A DNA stretch of 15,468 nucleotides, from positions 1-15,468 of the forward strand of contig JBCBSS010000173.1 of the NCBI GenBank assembly GCA_039819065.1. Reading direction: 5' to 3'. The stretch's first letter is position 1. The number at the start of each line of letters is the position of its first letter. Source of the DNA: JBCBSS01 sp039819065 (GTDB taxonomy: Bacteria > Bacteroidota > Bacteroidia > Cytophagales > Cyclobacteriaceae). Positions 7,050 through 14,616 of the stretch are shown in pieces. The notes beneath the pieces are model-generated. The model made no database searches. It was not told where the DNA came from and worked only from the letters and a program-made list of their open reading frames with translations. The position numbers and the translations under genes are program-made.

Positions 7050-7300
7050 TTACTTCAAAAAGGAGTTGATTTATGCCATTTTTTTCAAAATTGTCAATTT
7101 TCTACCAAATTCAGGTGGTCAAATTTCGTTATTTTAAAAAAAGAAGCGGATTTAGTTAGAATACGTCAACAAAAGCTGACTTAAGCTACTTTGCCTTACG
7201 GTTTTTGATTTGAAAATTGAATTATCTTCGTAGTTCTACCTACATACACAGAACGTTAGTTATCACGGTATTTAACATTTTACCTTAGCAAGCAGATACA
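7050..7300 (+). promoter_or_regulatory. Spacer ahead of gltBD with candidate control elements
   Basis: No gene is seen in this 251-bp, A+T-rich spacer. It holds a perfect 15-bp odd palindrome AAAATTGTCAATTTT (7087-7101), a 5-bp dyad GTTCT-N12-AGAAC (7233-7254), and TATCTTCG (7223-7230), one base off the TAnnTTTG -7 consensus but without a well-spaced -33 element. The gltBD promoter is likely in here; its exact place is not clear. No classical terminator for mnmD is visible. Confidence 0.4.
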
Positions 7301-10300
7301 ATGAGTAATTTAAGTCGTGAAGGGTTGTATCTCCACGAGATGGAGCATTCTTCCTGTGGTATTGGTTGTGTAGCTAATATTGATGGAGAAAAAAATTATC
7401 AAATTGTAGATGATGCCATCACTATGCTCGAAAGAATGGAGCATAGGGGCGCCACTGGCAGTGATCCGGAATCAGGCGATGGTGCGGGCATTTTAATTCA
7501 GAAACCCGATGCATTCTTAAGAGAAGAATGTACAAAAATAGGCATCTCACTTCCCACCAATAGGCCTTATGGCGTGGGTATGATTTTCTTTCCTGTAAAA
7601 GAAGGTGTAAGAGAAGCGTGTAGAGCCATTCTAGAAAAATATATCGGCAAATTAGGATTCAAACTTTTAGGATTTCGGAAGGTGCCGGTCAACGAAAATG
7701 TCCCAGGCAAAACTGCTCGCAGTGTCACCCCAGTGATAGAACAAGTTTTTGTCGAGCCGAATGATCCTGACCTGACTGAAGATCAATTAGAACGTAAGCT
7801 TTTCGTGGTCAGAAATGTCACCACGCACTATATAGGTAATAACATTGCTGGCAATAATGGTGACTTCTATATGCCATGCTTTTCCAGTAAGATAGTGATT
7901 TACAAGGGCCAGTTACGTACAAATCAGCTAAGACCATTCTTCCAGGATCTTCAAGACAAAAGAGTGGCTTCCGCATTGGCACTCATTCACTCTAGGTTCT
8001 CAACCAATACCTTTCCTAATTGGAAACTGGCACAACCCTTCAGATTCATTGCCCATAATGGCGAGATCAATACCATTAGGGGGAACCTGAATAAGATGAA
8101 GTCTAAGGAGATGTTGATGCAAACAACACTTTTTAGCGAAGAAGAACTGGAAATGCTGCTGCCTGTTACCGATTCAAACCATTCCGACTCGGCCAACCTG
8201 GATGCCATGGTAGAAATGCTGGTGCTTTCAGGGCGTTCTTTGCCCCACGTCATGATGATGATGGTGCCAGAAGCATGGCAGGATAACAAACTGATGGATA
8301 CGGATAGAAAGGCATTCTATAAATACCACGCCTCTTTGATGGAACCATGGGATGGTCCGGCCGCGCTGTTCTTTACCGACGGCAAATCCATTGGCGCTAC
8401 TTTGGATAGAAATGGGTTAAGACCTTCGAGATATTGTATCACCAAGCAAGGTAAGTTGATTATGGCCTCTGAGGCGGGCGTTTTGGATGTCAATCCTCAG
8501 GATGTAATAGAAAAAGGAAGGCTACAGCCGGGTAAAATCTTATTGGCTGATCTGGAGAATGGTAAGATCAAGTACGACGAAGAGGTTAAACGGGAAGTTT
8601 GTGCCGGAAAACCCTACTTTGATTGGATCAAAGAGCAAAGAGTAAAACTCCGATCAGAATCAGTGCCTGAAGATTTTAAGGTCACTTTTGATGATAAAAC
8701 CTTAAAACAACGTCAGCACGCCTACGGATATACCACAGAAGATCTTAATTTCATATTAGGCCCAATGGCCGATAAGGCCACAGAACCGGTTGGTTCCATG
8801 GGCGCAGATACCCCCCTGGCCGTATTATCAGACCAAAGCCAGCATTTATCTAACTATTTCAAACAACTGTTTGCACAAGTGAGTAACCCACCGATTGACC
8901 CTATCAGGGAACGGATGGTGATGTCACTTTTCACAAGAGTGGGCGACAGTTTGAACGTATTGGACGAGTCTCCGGAGCATACCAAGCAGGTACACATTTC
9001 ACAACCGGTACTGCTCGATTCGACCATGGCCAAATTGAAGAATCTCGCCAAGCGAGGTTTCAAGTATGGTTCTATCAATTCTGTCTTCGTCGCAGATGGC
9101 CAACCGGGAAGATTAGAAGAAGCTTTGGATAGAATATGTCAGGAGGCAGAAGATATTGCGCTGTCTGGCAATAAGATCATCATCATATCGGATAGGAGTA
9201 TTGATGAGCATCATGCCCCTATTCCTTCACTGCTAGCCATTGGCGCAGTACACCACTATTTGGTAAGCAAACGCATCAGGACTAAGGCGGGCATCGTAGT
9301 AGAAGCGGGCGATGTACGAGAAACACATCACTTTGCTACAGTAATAGGCTATGGAGCCAGTGCCATTAATCCATACATGGCCTTTGAATCTATCCACCAT
9401 CTGAATAAATCGGGGAGGCTAAAAAGTCAGTTGAGTGATAAGGAAGCTTTTGATAACTATATCCATGCCGTTGGGTATGGGTTATTGAAGATCATGTCCA
9501 AAATGGGCATTAGCACTTTACAGTCTTATCAGTCTGCGCAAATATTCGAAATCTTAGGCCTTAACAAAAAGGTGGTAGACAAGTGCTTCAAGGGATCAAT
9601 AAGTCGAATGGAAGGTATTGGCTTCGATGAAATCGCCAAAGAGGTATTGGTAAGACACAGATTGGCTTACCCTGACAATAACACCGACAATTCGATGCTT
9701 GAAGTAGGCGGCGTGTACCAATGGAAAAGAAGGGGGGAAAAACATTTGTTTAACCCGGACACTATCCAGTTGTTACAGCATTCTACTAAAAGCAATGACT
9801 ATAACCTTTACCGCCAGTATGCGGATATGGTGAATGAGCAGGCTGAAAATGCCATGACATTAAGAGGCCTAATCGATTTCAATGTCAGGAAACCTATTCC
9901 TATTGAAGAGGTAGAACCCAAGGAAGCCATTTTCAAAAGGTTTGCTACCGGCGCCATGTCTTTCGGCTCTATCTCGCATGAAGCGCACTCTACATTGGCC
10001 ATCGCCATGAATAGAATTGGTGGAAAGAGTAATAGCGGAGAAGGTGGTGAAGATGAAATACGCTTTGAAAGAAAAGAAAACGGAGATTGGGAAAGGTCGG
10101 CCATTAAGCAAGTCGCTTCCGGTCGGTTTGGCGTAACCAGCTATTACCTCACCAACGCAGAAGAAATACAGATCAAAATGGCCCAAGGTGCCAAGCCTGG
10201 AGAAGGGGGGCAGCTTCCTGGCCATAAGGTGGATGATTGGATTGGACGTGTAAGACATTCTACCCCGGGAGTGGGTTTGATATCACCTCCACCCCATCAC

Positions 10301-11827
10301 GACATATATTCTATTGAAGATCTTAAACAATTGATTTATGATCTGAAAAATGCCAACAGGCAAGCCAGGATTAATGTAAAGTTGGTTTCAGAAGCAGGTG
10401 TTGGTACGATAGCGGCAGGTGTTTCAAAAGCCAATGCGGACGTAATTCTCATTTCCGGTGCTGATGGCGGCACGGGTGCTTCGCCACTGAGTTCGATCAG
10501 ACATGCAGGACTACCCTGGGAGATAGGCTTGGCAGAAGCGCATCAGACTTTGGTCAAAAACGACCTCAGAAGCCGGGTAGTACTGCAAACCGATGGCAAG
10601 ATCATGACTGGTCGCGATTTGGCTATTGCTGCACTTTTAGGCGCAGAAGAATGGGGAGTCTCCACCGCTGCACTGGTGGTTGAGGGATGCATTATGATGC
10701 GCAAGTGCCATCTAAACACATGCCCCGTGGGAATTGCTACTCAGAAAAAAGAACTCAGGGAGCTTTTCACCGGAGATCCTGATCACGTGGTCAATTTCTT
10801 CAGTTTCCTGGCCGAAGATCTCAGAGAGATCATGGCGTCATTAGGTTTTAGAACTGTGTATGAAATGATCGGCCAAGCCAATGTGCTTAAGGTAAAAGAC
10901 AATATAGGACATTGGAAATTCAAGCATTTAGACCTTACTCCTATTCTTTATAAAGCAAGAGCTTCTAAAGAGATCGGGCTTTATAAGCAAATGGAGCAAG
11001 ATCATGAAATAACCGATGTGCTAGACCGGTCTTTGATAGGCATGGCGCATGCCTCACTGGCTAAAGGTGAGCCTAGCCAAGGCAACTTCGACGTAGTCAA
11101 TACGGATAGAACAGTTGGGGCCATGCTTTCTAATGAAGTTTCGAAAGTCTTTAAAGGAAAGGGCTTACCAGAAGATACTATTCAATTCAAATTCAATGGC
11201 TCCGCCGGCCAGAGCTTTGGTGCTTTCTTAGCACCGGGCATTCGCTTCGAACTAGAAGGTGAGGCCAACGACTACTTCGGCAAGGGCATATCCGGAGGAA
11301 AAATGATCGTCTACCCCCACAAAAAGGCAGAATACAGAGCCGAAGAGAATATCATCATTGGTAATGTAGCATTCTACGGAGGTACCTCGGGCCGAGCATA
11401 CATCCGAGGAAAAGCCGGTGAACGTTTCGGCGTTCGAAATTCTGGAGTAGAAGTAGTGGTTGAAGGAGTCGGAGACCATGCTTGCGAATATATGACCGGA
11501 GGTAAAGTAGTGGTAATAGGCGAAACGGGTAAGAATTTCGCAGCAGGTATGAGCGGTGGTATCGCTTATGTCTTGAATCCCGAGGGAGACTTCTCCAAAC
11601 GCTGCAACATGGGCATGGTCAGCTTTGACACCATTGAGGAAGAAGACGAGGTCTTCTTGAAAGATATCATTACTAAGCACGCTCAGTTTACTGATAGTTA
11701 TTTGGCAAAAGCCATTCTAAGCAATTGGAAGGATTTTATACGCCAAATGATCAAGGTAATGCCTAACGATTACAAGGCCGTATTGCAGCAACAAAAAGAA
11801 GAGAAGAATCTAAAAGTTGCGGTATAA
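7301..11827 (+). CDS. gltB: Glutamate synthase (GOGAT), large/alpha subunit
   Basis: A 1508-residue iron-sulfur flavoprotein that converts glutamine plus 2-oxoglutarate into two glutamates, using electrons from the GltD partner. Domains in order: an N-terminal glutaminase domain (about 19-440) beginning with the Cys19 nucleophile in HSSCGIGC; a central domain (from about 475, YGYTTEDLNFILGPMA); an FMN-binding synthase barrel (about 875-1240) with ATGAMSFGSIS and GGKSNSGEGGED; and a C-terminal GXGXG beta-helix domain (about 1300-1420). The 3Fe-4S ligands are seen as Cys1130, Cys1136 and Cys1141 in CIMMRKCHLNTC. Residues 1-18 would be a propeptide removed to free Cys19, as in other GOGAT alpha chains. 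Length is normal. gltD follows after 51 bp. All key residues are present, so the enzyme should be active. Confidence 0.98.
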   Translation: MSNLSREGLYLHEMEHSSCGIGCVANIDGEKNYQIVDDAITMLERMEHRGATGSDPESGDGAGILIQKPDAFLREECTKIGISLPTNRPYGVGMIFFPVKEGVREACRAILEKYIGKLGFKLLGFRKVPVNENVPGKTARSVTPVIEQVFVEPNDPDLTEDQLERKLFVVRNVTTHYIGNNIAGNNGDFYMPCFSSKIVIYKGQLRTNQLRPFFQDLQDKRVASALALIHSRFSTNTFPNWKLAQPFRFIAHNGEINTIRGNLNKMKSKEMLMQTTLFSEEELEMLLPVTDSNHSDSANLDAMVEMLVLSGRSLPHVMMMMVPEAWQDNKLMDTDRKAFYKYHASLMEPWDGPAALFFTDGKSIGATLDRNGLRPSRYCITKQGKLIMASEAGVLDVNPQDVIEKGRLQPGKILLADLENGKIKYDEEVKREVCAGKPYFDWIKEQRVKLRSESVPEDFKVTFDDKTLKQRQHAYGYTTEDLNFILGPMADKATEPVGSMGADTPLAVLSDQSQHLSNYFKQLFAQVSNPPIDPIRERMVMSLFTRVGDSLNVLDESPEHTKQVHISQPVLLDSTMAKLKNLAKRGFKYGSINSVFVADGQPGRLEEALDRICQEAEDIALSGNKIIIISDRSIDEHHAPIPSLLAIGAVHHYLVSKRIRTKAGIVVEAGDVRETHHFATVIGYGASAINPYMAFESIHHLNKSGRLKSQLSDKEAFDNYIHAVGYGLLKIMSKMGISTLQSYQSAQIFEILGLNKKVVDKCFKGSISRMEGIGFDEIAKEVLVRHRLAYPDNNTDNSMLEVGGVYQWKRRGEKHLFNPDTIQLLQHSTKSNDYNLYRQYADMVNEQAENAMTLRGLIDFNVRKPIPIEEVEPKEAIFKRFATGAMSFGSISHEAHSTLAIAMNRIGGKSNSGEGGEDEIRFERKENGDWERSAIKQVASGRFGVTSYYLTNAEEIQIKMAQGAKPGEGGQLPGHKVDDWIGRVRHSTPGVGLISPPPHHDIYSIEDLKQLIYDLKNANRQARINVKLVSEAGVGTIAAGVSKANADVILISGADGGTGASPLSSIRHAGLPWEIGLAEAHQTLVKNDLRSRVVLQTDGKIMTGRDLAIAALLGAEEWGVSTAALVVEGCIMMRKCHLNTCPVGIATQKKELRELFTGDPDHVVNFFSFLAEDLREIMASLGFRTVYEMIGQANVLKVKDNIGHWKFKHLDLTPILYKARASKEIGLYKQMEQDHEITDVLDRSLIGMAHASLAKGEPSQGNFDVVNTDRTVGAMLSNEVSKVFKGKGLPEDTIQFKFNGSAGQSFGAFLAPGIRFELEGEANDYFGKGISGGKMIVYPHKKAEYRAEENIIIGNVAFYGGTSGRAYIRGKAGERFGVRNSGVEVVVEGVGDHACEYMTGGKVVVIGETGKNFAAGMSGGIAYVLNPEGDFSKRCNMGMVSFDTIEEEDEVFLKDIITKHAQFTDSYLAKAILSNWKDFIRQMIKVMPNDYKAVLQQQKEEKNLKVAV

Positions 11828-11878
11828 TTTATCCATTTAAATAGAAAGAACCAGCTAAGGCTAAAATAGATAAAGGAT

Positions 11879-13342
11879 ATGGGACAAGTTGATGGTTTTT
11901 TAAAGTTCAACCGAGAGCTACCGGATTCTCGCGACCCTGAAACACGGATCGAAGATTATAAAGAGATATATCAAGAATTCGATGACAACCGAACAGTGGA
12001 ACAGGCGGCAAGGTGTATGGATTGCGGTGTTCCATTTTGTCATACGGGGTGTCCATTGGGAAATAATATTCCTGAGTTCAACGATGCGGTCTATGAAGAA
12101 AACTGGGACTATGCCATCCAGATTTTAAGTACTACCAATAACTTCCCGGAGTTTACCGGTAGAATTTGCCCAGCACCTTGTGAAGCCAGCTGTGTACTCG
12201 GCATCAATAAACCTCCAGTGGCCATTGAGCATATCGAAAAAACGATAGCAGAAAAAGCATTCGAGCTAGGATACATCAAGCCCCATAAGCCAACTGAAAG
12301 ATCTGGCAAATCAGTGGCTGTGGTTGGTTCAGGGCCTGCAGGTTTGGCTGCTGCTGCGCAACTCAACAAGTCAGGCCATTTAGTTACGGTTTTCGAACGT
12401 GATGATCGGCTTGGAGGTCTTTTAAGATATGGCATTCCTGACTTTAAGCTCGAAAAATGGGTAGTAGAACGGCGTATTAAAATAATGGAGAAAGAGGGGA
12501 TTACCTTCAAAACCAATGCTAACATCGGGGTGAATGTCGACGTGCGAGAGCTTATTGAAGAATTTGATGCCATCGTACTTTGTGGCGGTGCCACACTACC
12601 CAGAGATTTGCCTATTGCCGGAAGGGAATTCAAAGGAATCTATTTTGCCATGGAATTTCTGACACAGCAAAACAAGCGCGTTTCCGGTGATGAAATAGAT
12701 GGTTCGACCAGTATCTCGGCAGAAGGAAAGCATGTTGTGGTCATTGGTGGTGGTGATACTGGCTCTGACTGCATCGGAACATCCAACCGACATGGTGCCG
12801 CTTCTATCACCCAACTAGAGATAATGCCCAAACCACCTCATGCGAGGGCTGAAGATAACCCATGGCCACAATGGCCGCTAATCCTTCGTACTTCTTCCTC
12901 TCATGAAGAAGGCAGTGATAGAAGTTGGAGTGTCTTGACCAAATCATTTAAAGGTGATGATCAGGGTAATGTCAAAAGTATAGAATTGATCGATGTAGAA
13001 TGGGTGAGAGAAGGAAGTGGCATGAAGTTCAAGGAAATACCCGGTACTGAGCGTGAGATACCAGCAGATCTAATTCTACTCGCCATTGGCTTCACAGGAC
13101 CTGAACAGGAAGGCATGCTAAAGCGCATGGGTGTAGGAATCGACCGAAGGGGTAATGTTGACGCACCAAAGTATCATACCAATATCGACGGTATCTTCAC
13201 TGCCGGGGATATGCGTAGGGGCCAGTCGCTTGTTGTATGGGCCATTGCTGAGGGTAGAGAAGCGGCTAAGGAAGTTGACCAATACCTATCCATTTCCTCA
13301 AACCTGGAAGCAAGAGATCATTCGAGGCTAGAGATTCATTGA
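11879..13342 (+). CDS. gltD: Glutamate synthase, small/beta subunit (NADPH oxidoreductase)
   Basis: A 487-residue FAD protein that takes electrons from NADPH and passes them through 4Fe-4S clusters to the GltB subunit. The N-terminal cluster region has Cys46, Cys49, Cys54 and Cys58 (CMDCGVPFCHTGC) and Cys97, Cys101 and Cys105 (CPAPCEASC). The FAD dinucleotide fold shows VAVVGSGPAGLAA (146-158), and the NADPH-binding fold shows VVVIGGGDTGSDC (286-298). The C-terminal FAD signature TAGDMRRGQSLVVWAI is intact. Length fits the family. It sits 51 bp after gltB in the same orientation, consistent with a gltBD operon. NADPH rather than NADH use is inferred from the bacterial family. A purine-rich AAAGGA directly abuts the ATG, too close to act as a normal Shine-Dalgarno. 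Confidence 0.97.
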   Translation: MGQVDGFLKFNRELPDSRDPETRIEDYKEIYQEFDDNRTVEQAARCMDCGVPFCHTGCPLGNNIPEFNDAVYEENWDYAIQILSTTNNFPEFTGRICPAPCEASCVLGINKPPVAIEHIEKTIAEKAFELGYIKPHKPTERSGKSVAVVGSGPAGLAAAAQLNKSGHLVTVFERDDRLGGLLRYGIPDFKLEKWVVERRIKIMEKEGITFKTNANIGVNVDVRELIEEFDAIVLCGGATLPRDLPIAGREFKGIYFAMEFLTQQNKRVSGDEIDGSTSISAEGKHVVVIGGGDTGSDCIGTSNRHGAASITQLEIMPKPPHARAEDNPWPQWPLILRTSSSHEEGSDRSWSVLTKSFKGDDQGNVKSIELIDVEWVREGSGMKFKEIPGTEREIPADLILLAIGFTGPEQEGMLKRMGVGIDRRGNVDAPKYHTNIDGIFTAGDMRRGQSLVVWAIAEGREAAKEVDQYLSISSNLEARDHSRLEIH

Positions 13343-13716
13343 CCTCAGATGCGGGATAAGTTTGGGGCACACTAAGTCCAATGGTTTCCTGTATACAATA
13401 GAAATCATGACCACACGTTAGCTATTAACCAAGCGCATGTCTTTAGCATGCAGATAAGATTTCGGATTTATTTAGAACTTTGCTTGTAAGCAACACCAAT
13501 AAAGGTTCTTTTTGCTAGTAAACCCGTGGTAATATTCATAAATTATATTCATTGATCTTCAAAGTTCGATTAACGGCCCTTGGTAAGCCGATGTCATGCT
13601 TGATTAGGATTATATGGAATTGACTTGAGGAACAACATTTACTTATTAAATCCCCCATTTTACGTTAAGCAACTAATTTATTTACAACATACATTTAATG
13701 GTTAAACTCTGATTAT
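13343..13716. other. 374-bp spacer without a recognisable gene
   Basis: No open frame with protein-like features, tRNA or other known RNA is seen here. It holds an exact -7-type TAAGTTTG (13357-13364) right after the gltD stop, whose nearest TTG is only 15 bp upstream. It also has a weak 5-bp stem GCATG/CATGC around 13435-13451, and TACATTTA (13690-13697), one base off TAnnTTTG, ending 19 bp before the PKD gene start. The last is a possible promoter for that gene. No clear terminator for gltBD is visible. Confidence 0.45.
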
Positions 13717-14484
13717 ATGAAAAAGATCTACAACAGTATCATTATGCTATCTATGGCTTTTGTCATCTTCTCGTGTGGTGATGATGAAACGCCCCTACCC
13801 TTACCCACGGTGAATTTCGCAGTAGACCCGTCGGTGGTAGAAGTTGGCTTACCAATTATGTTTGACAACCTCAGTACCAATGCAGATAACTACGAGTGGG
13901 ATTTCGGTGGTGCACTCACATCTACAGATATTTCACCTATCGTAACCTTTGAAACACCAGGTACTTTTGATGTTACTTTAAGGGCGTTCACTCAGGATGG
14001 TCAAGTGGATAGCGTTACCCGCCAGGTACGTGTAAGGCAAAGAATACTTACCGGTATTTTCGTCAATACCTTCCCCATAATGAACGGTGATGAGCAATGG
14101 GATCCTGACGAAACCAATCAGGATTCAGTTTTTGCAGATATCTTTCTACAATTCTTACCTAATGACCCTGCTAACATCGATGGAGTCGTAGCTGGACCTG
14201 TAGACGAAGTAACAGAAGGCTTTGGACTAAACATCGACCCTAACCTTAATGAAGTCATATTGACAGATGACGATTGGTCTCTGAGATTATTCGATTTTGA
14301 TGGTGATGACCCAAATGATGTCAACGAGGATAACACCGAGTTCATGATAGGTGTCCAATTTAACCCAGTCCAAGCGATCACCTTCAAGAATGATGACGGT
14401 GACGCCGGTTTCATTTCGATCCTGTTTCAAGATCCTCAAACGGGAGATATCATTGATGTGGATTTGACTTTCCAATTGGAGTAA
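13717..14484 (+). CDS. PKD-domain lipoprotein, probably surface exposed
   Basis: A 255-residue predicted lipoprotein. The signal peptide ends in a lipobox-like AFVIFSC with Cys20 as the lipidated residue. It is followed by GDDE, an acidic stretch resembling the export signal that sends Bacteroidota lipoproteins to the cell surface. Residues about 31-107 form a PKD (immunoglobulin-like) domain with YEWDFGG (59-65) and PIVTFETPGTFDVTLRA (74-90). PKD domains are usually binding or spacer modules in surface glycan- and protein-processing systems. The remainder (about 110-255) is very acidic, with runs such as DFDGDDPNDVNEDN near 193-206 that could bind calcium, and I cannot assign it to a family. 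The next gene, 132 bp on, codes for a SusC-like receptor, so a role with that receptor is possible but unproven. Start ATG at 13717 fits the signal peptide. Confidence 0.85.
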   Translation: MKKIYNSIIMLSMAFVIFSCGDDETPLPLPTVNFAVDPSVVEVGLPIMFDNLSTNADNYEWDFGGALTSTDISPIVTFETPGTFDVTLRAFTQDGQVDSVTRQVRVRQRILTGIFVNTFPIMNGDEQWDPDETNQDSVFADIFLQFLPNDPANIDGVVAGPVDEVTEGFGLNIDPNLNEVILTDDDWSLRLFDFDGDDPNDVNEDNTEFMIGVQFNPVQAITFKNDDGDAGFISILFQDPQTGDIIDVDLTFQLE

Positions 14485-14504
14485 GACAATAGAAAATACT
14501 TTTT
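14476..14504 (+). promoter_or_regulatory. Candidate promoter for the SusC-like gene
   Basis: TTG (14476-14478), an 18-bp spacer, and TACTTTTT (14497-14504) match the Bacteroidota -33/-7 pattern with one mismatch in the -7 box. Transcription would start near 14509, a few bases before the long inverted repeat. The -33 element would lie inside the last codons of the PKD gene. It could be chance, because the region is A+T-rich. Confidence 0.3.
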
Positions 14505-14514
14505 ACGTAGTTGA

Positions 14515-14553
14515 TTGAACGTTTCAATGATCATAGCACATTGAAACGTTCAA
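14515..14553 (+). repeat. Perfect 15-bp inverted repeat between the PKD and SusC genes
   Basis: TTGAACGTTTCAATG (14515-14529) is followed after 9 nt by its exact reverse complement (14539-14553). As RNA it would form a 15-bp stem with a 9-nt loop. No T-run follows, so it is not a textbook terminator, but it could still end or stabilise the PKD transcript. Each arm holds the near-palindrome TTGAACGTTTCAA around a central CG, so a pair of protein-binding sites is the alternative reading. Confidence 0.75.
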
Positions 14554-14616
14554 CAACTTCACATTAATAAAAGCGAGCTCACCAAGCCCCGATAACCCAC
14601 TCTTAGTATCAGATTT

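Noticed and set aside
7233..7254. GTTCT-N12-AGAAC dyad upstream of gltB as an operator
   Set aside because: Only 5-bp arms in an A+T-rich region; easily chance, so it is noted only within the spacer entry and not claimed as a site.
9808..10258. Minus-strand open frames opposite gltB (98 and 129 codons)
   Set aside because: Shadow frames of a fully conserved gltB region coding for the FMN domain; no independent signals.
11252..11680. 142-codon minus-strand frame opposite the GXGXG domain of gltB
   Set aside because: Shadow of the conserved coding strand; no start context or recognisable protein content.
12109..12633. 174-codon minus-strand frame opposite gltD
   Set aside because: It lies wholly within the well-conserved FAD-binding part of gltD and looks like a low-complexity Ser/Pro-rich shadow.
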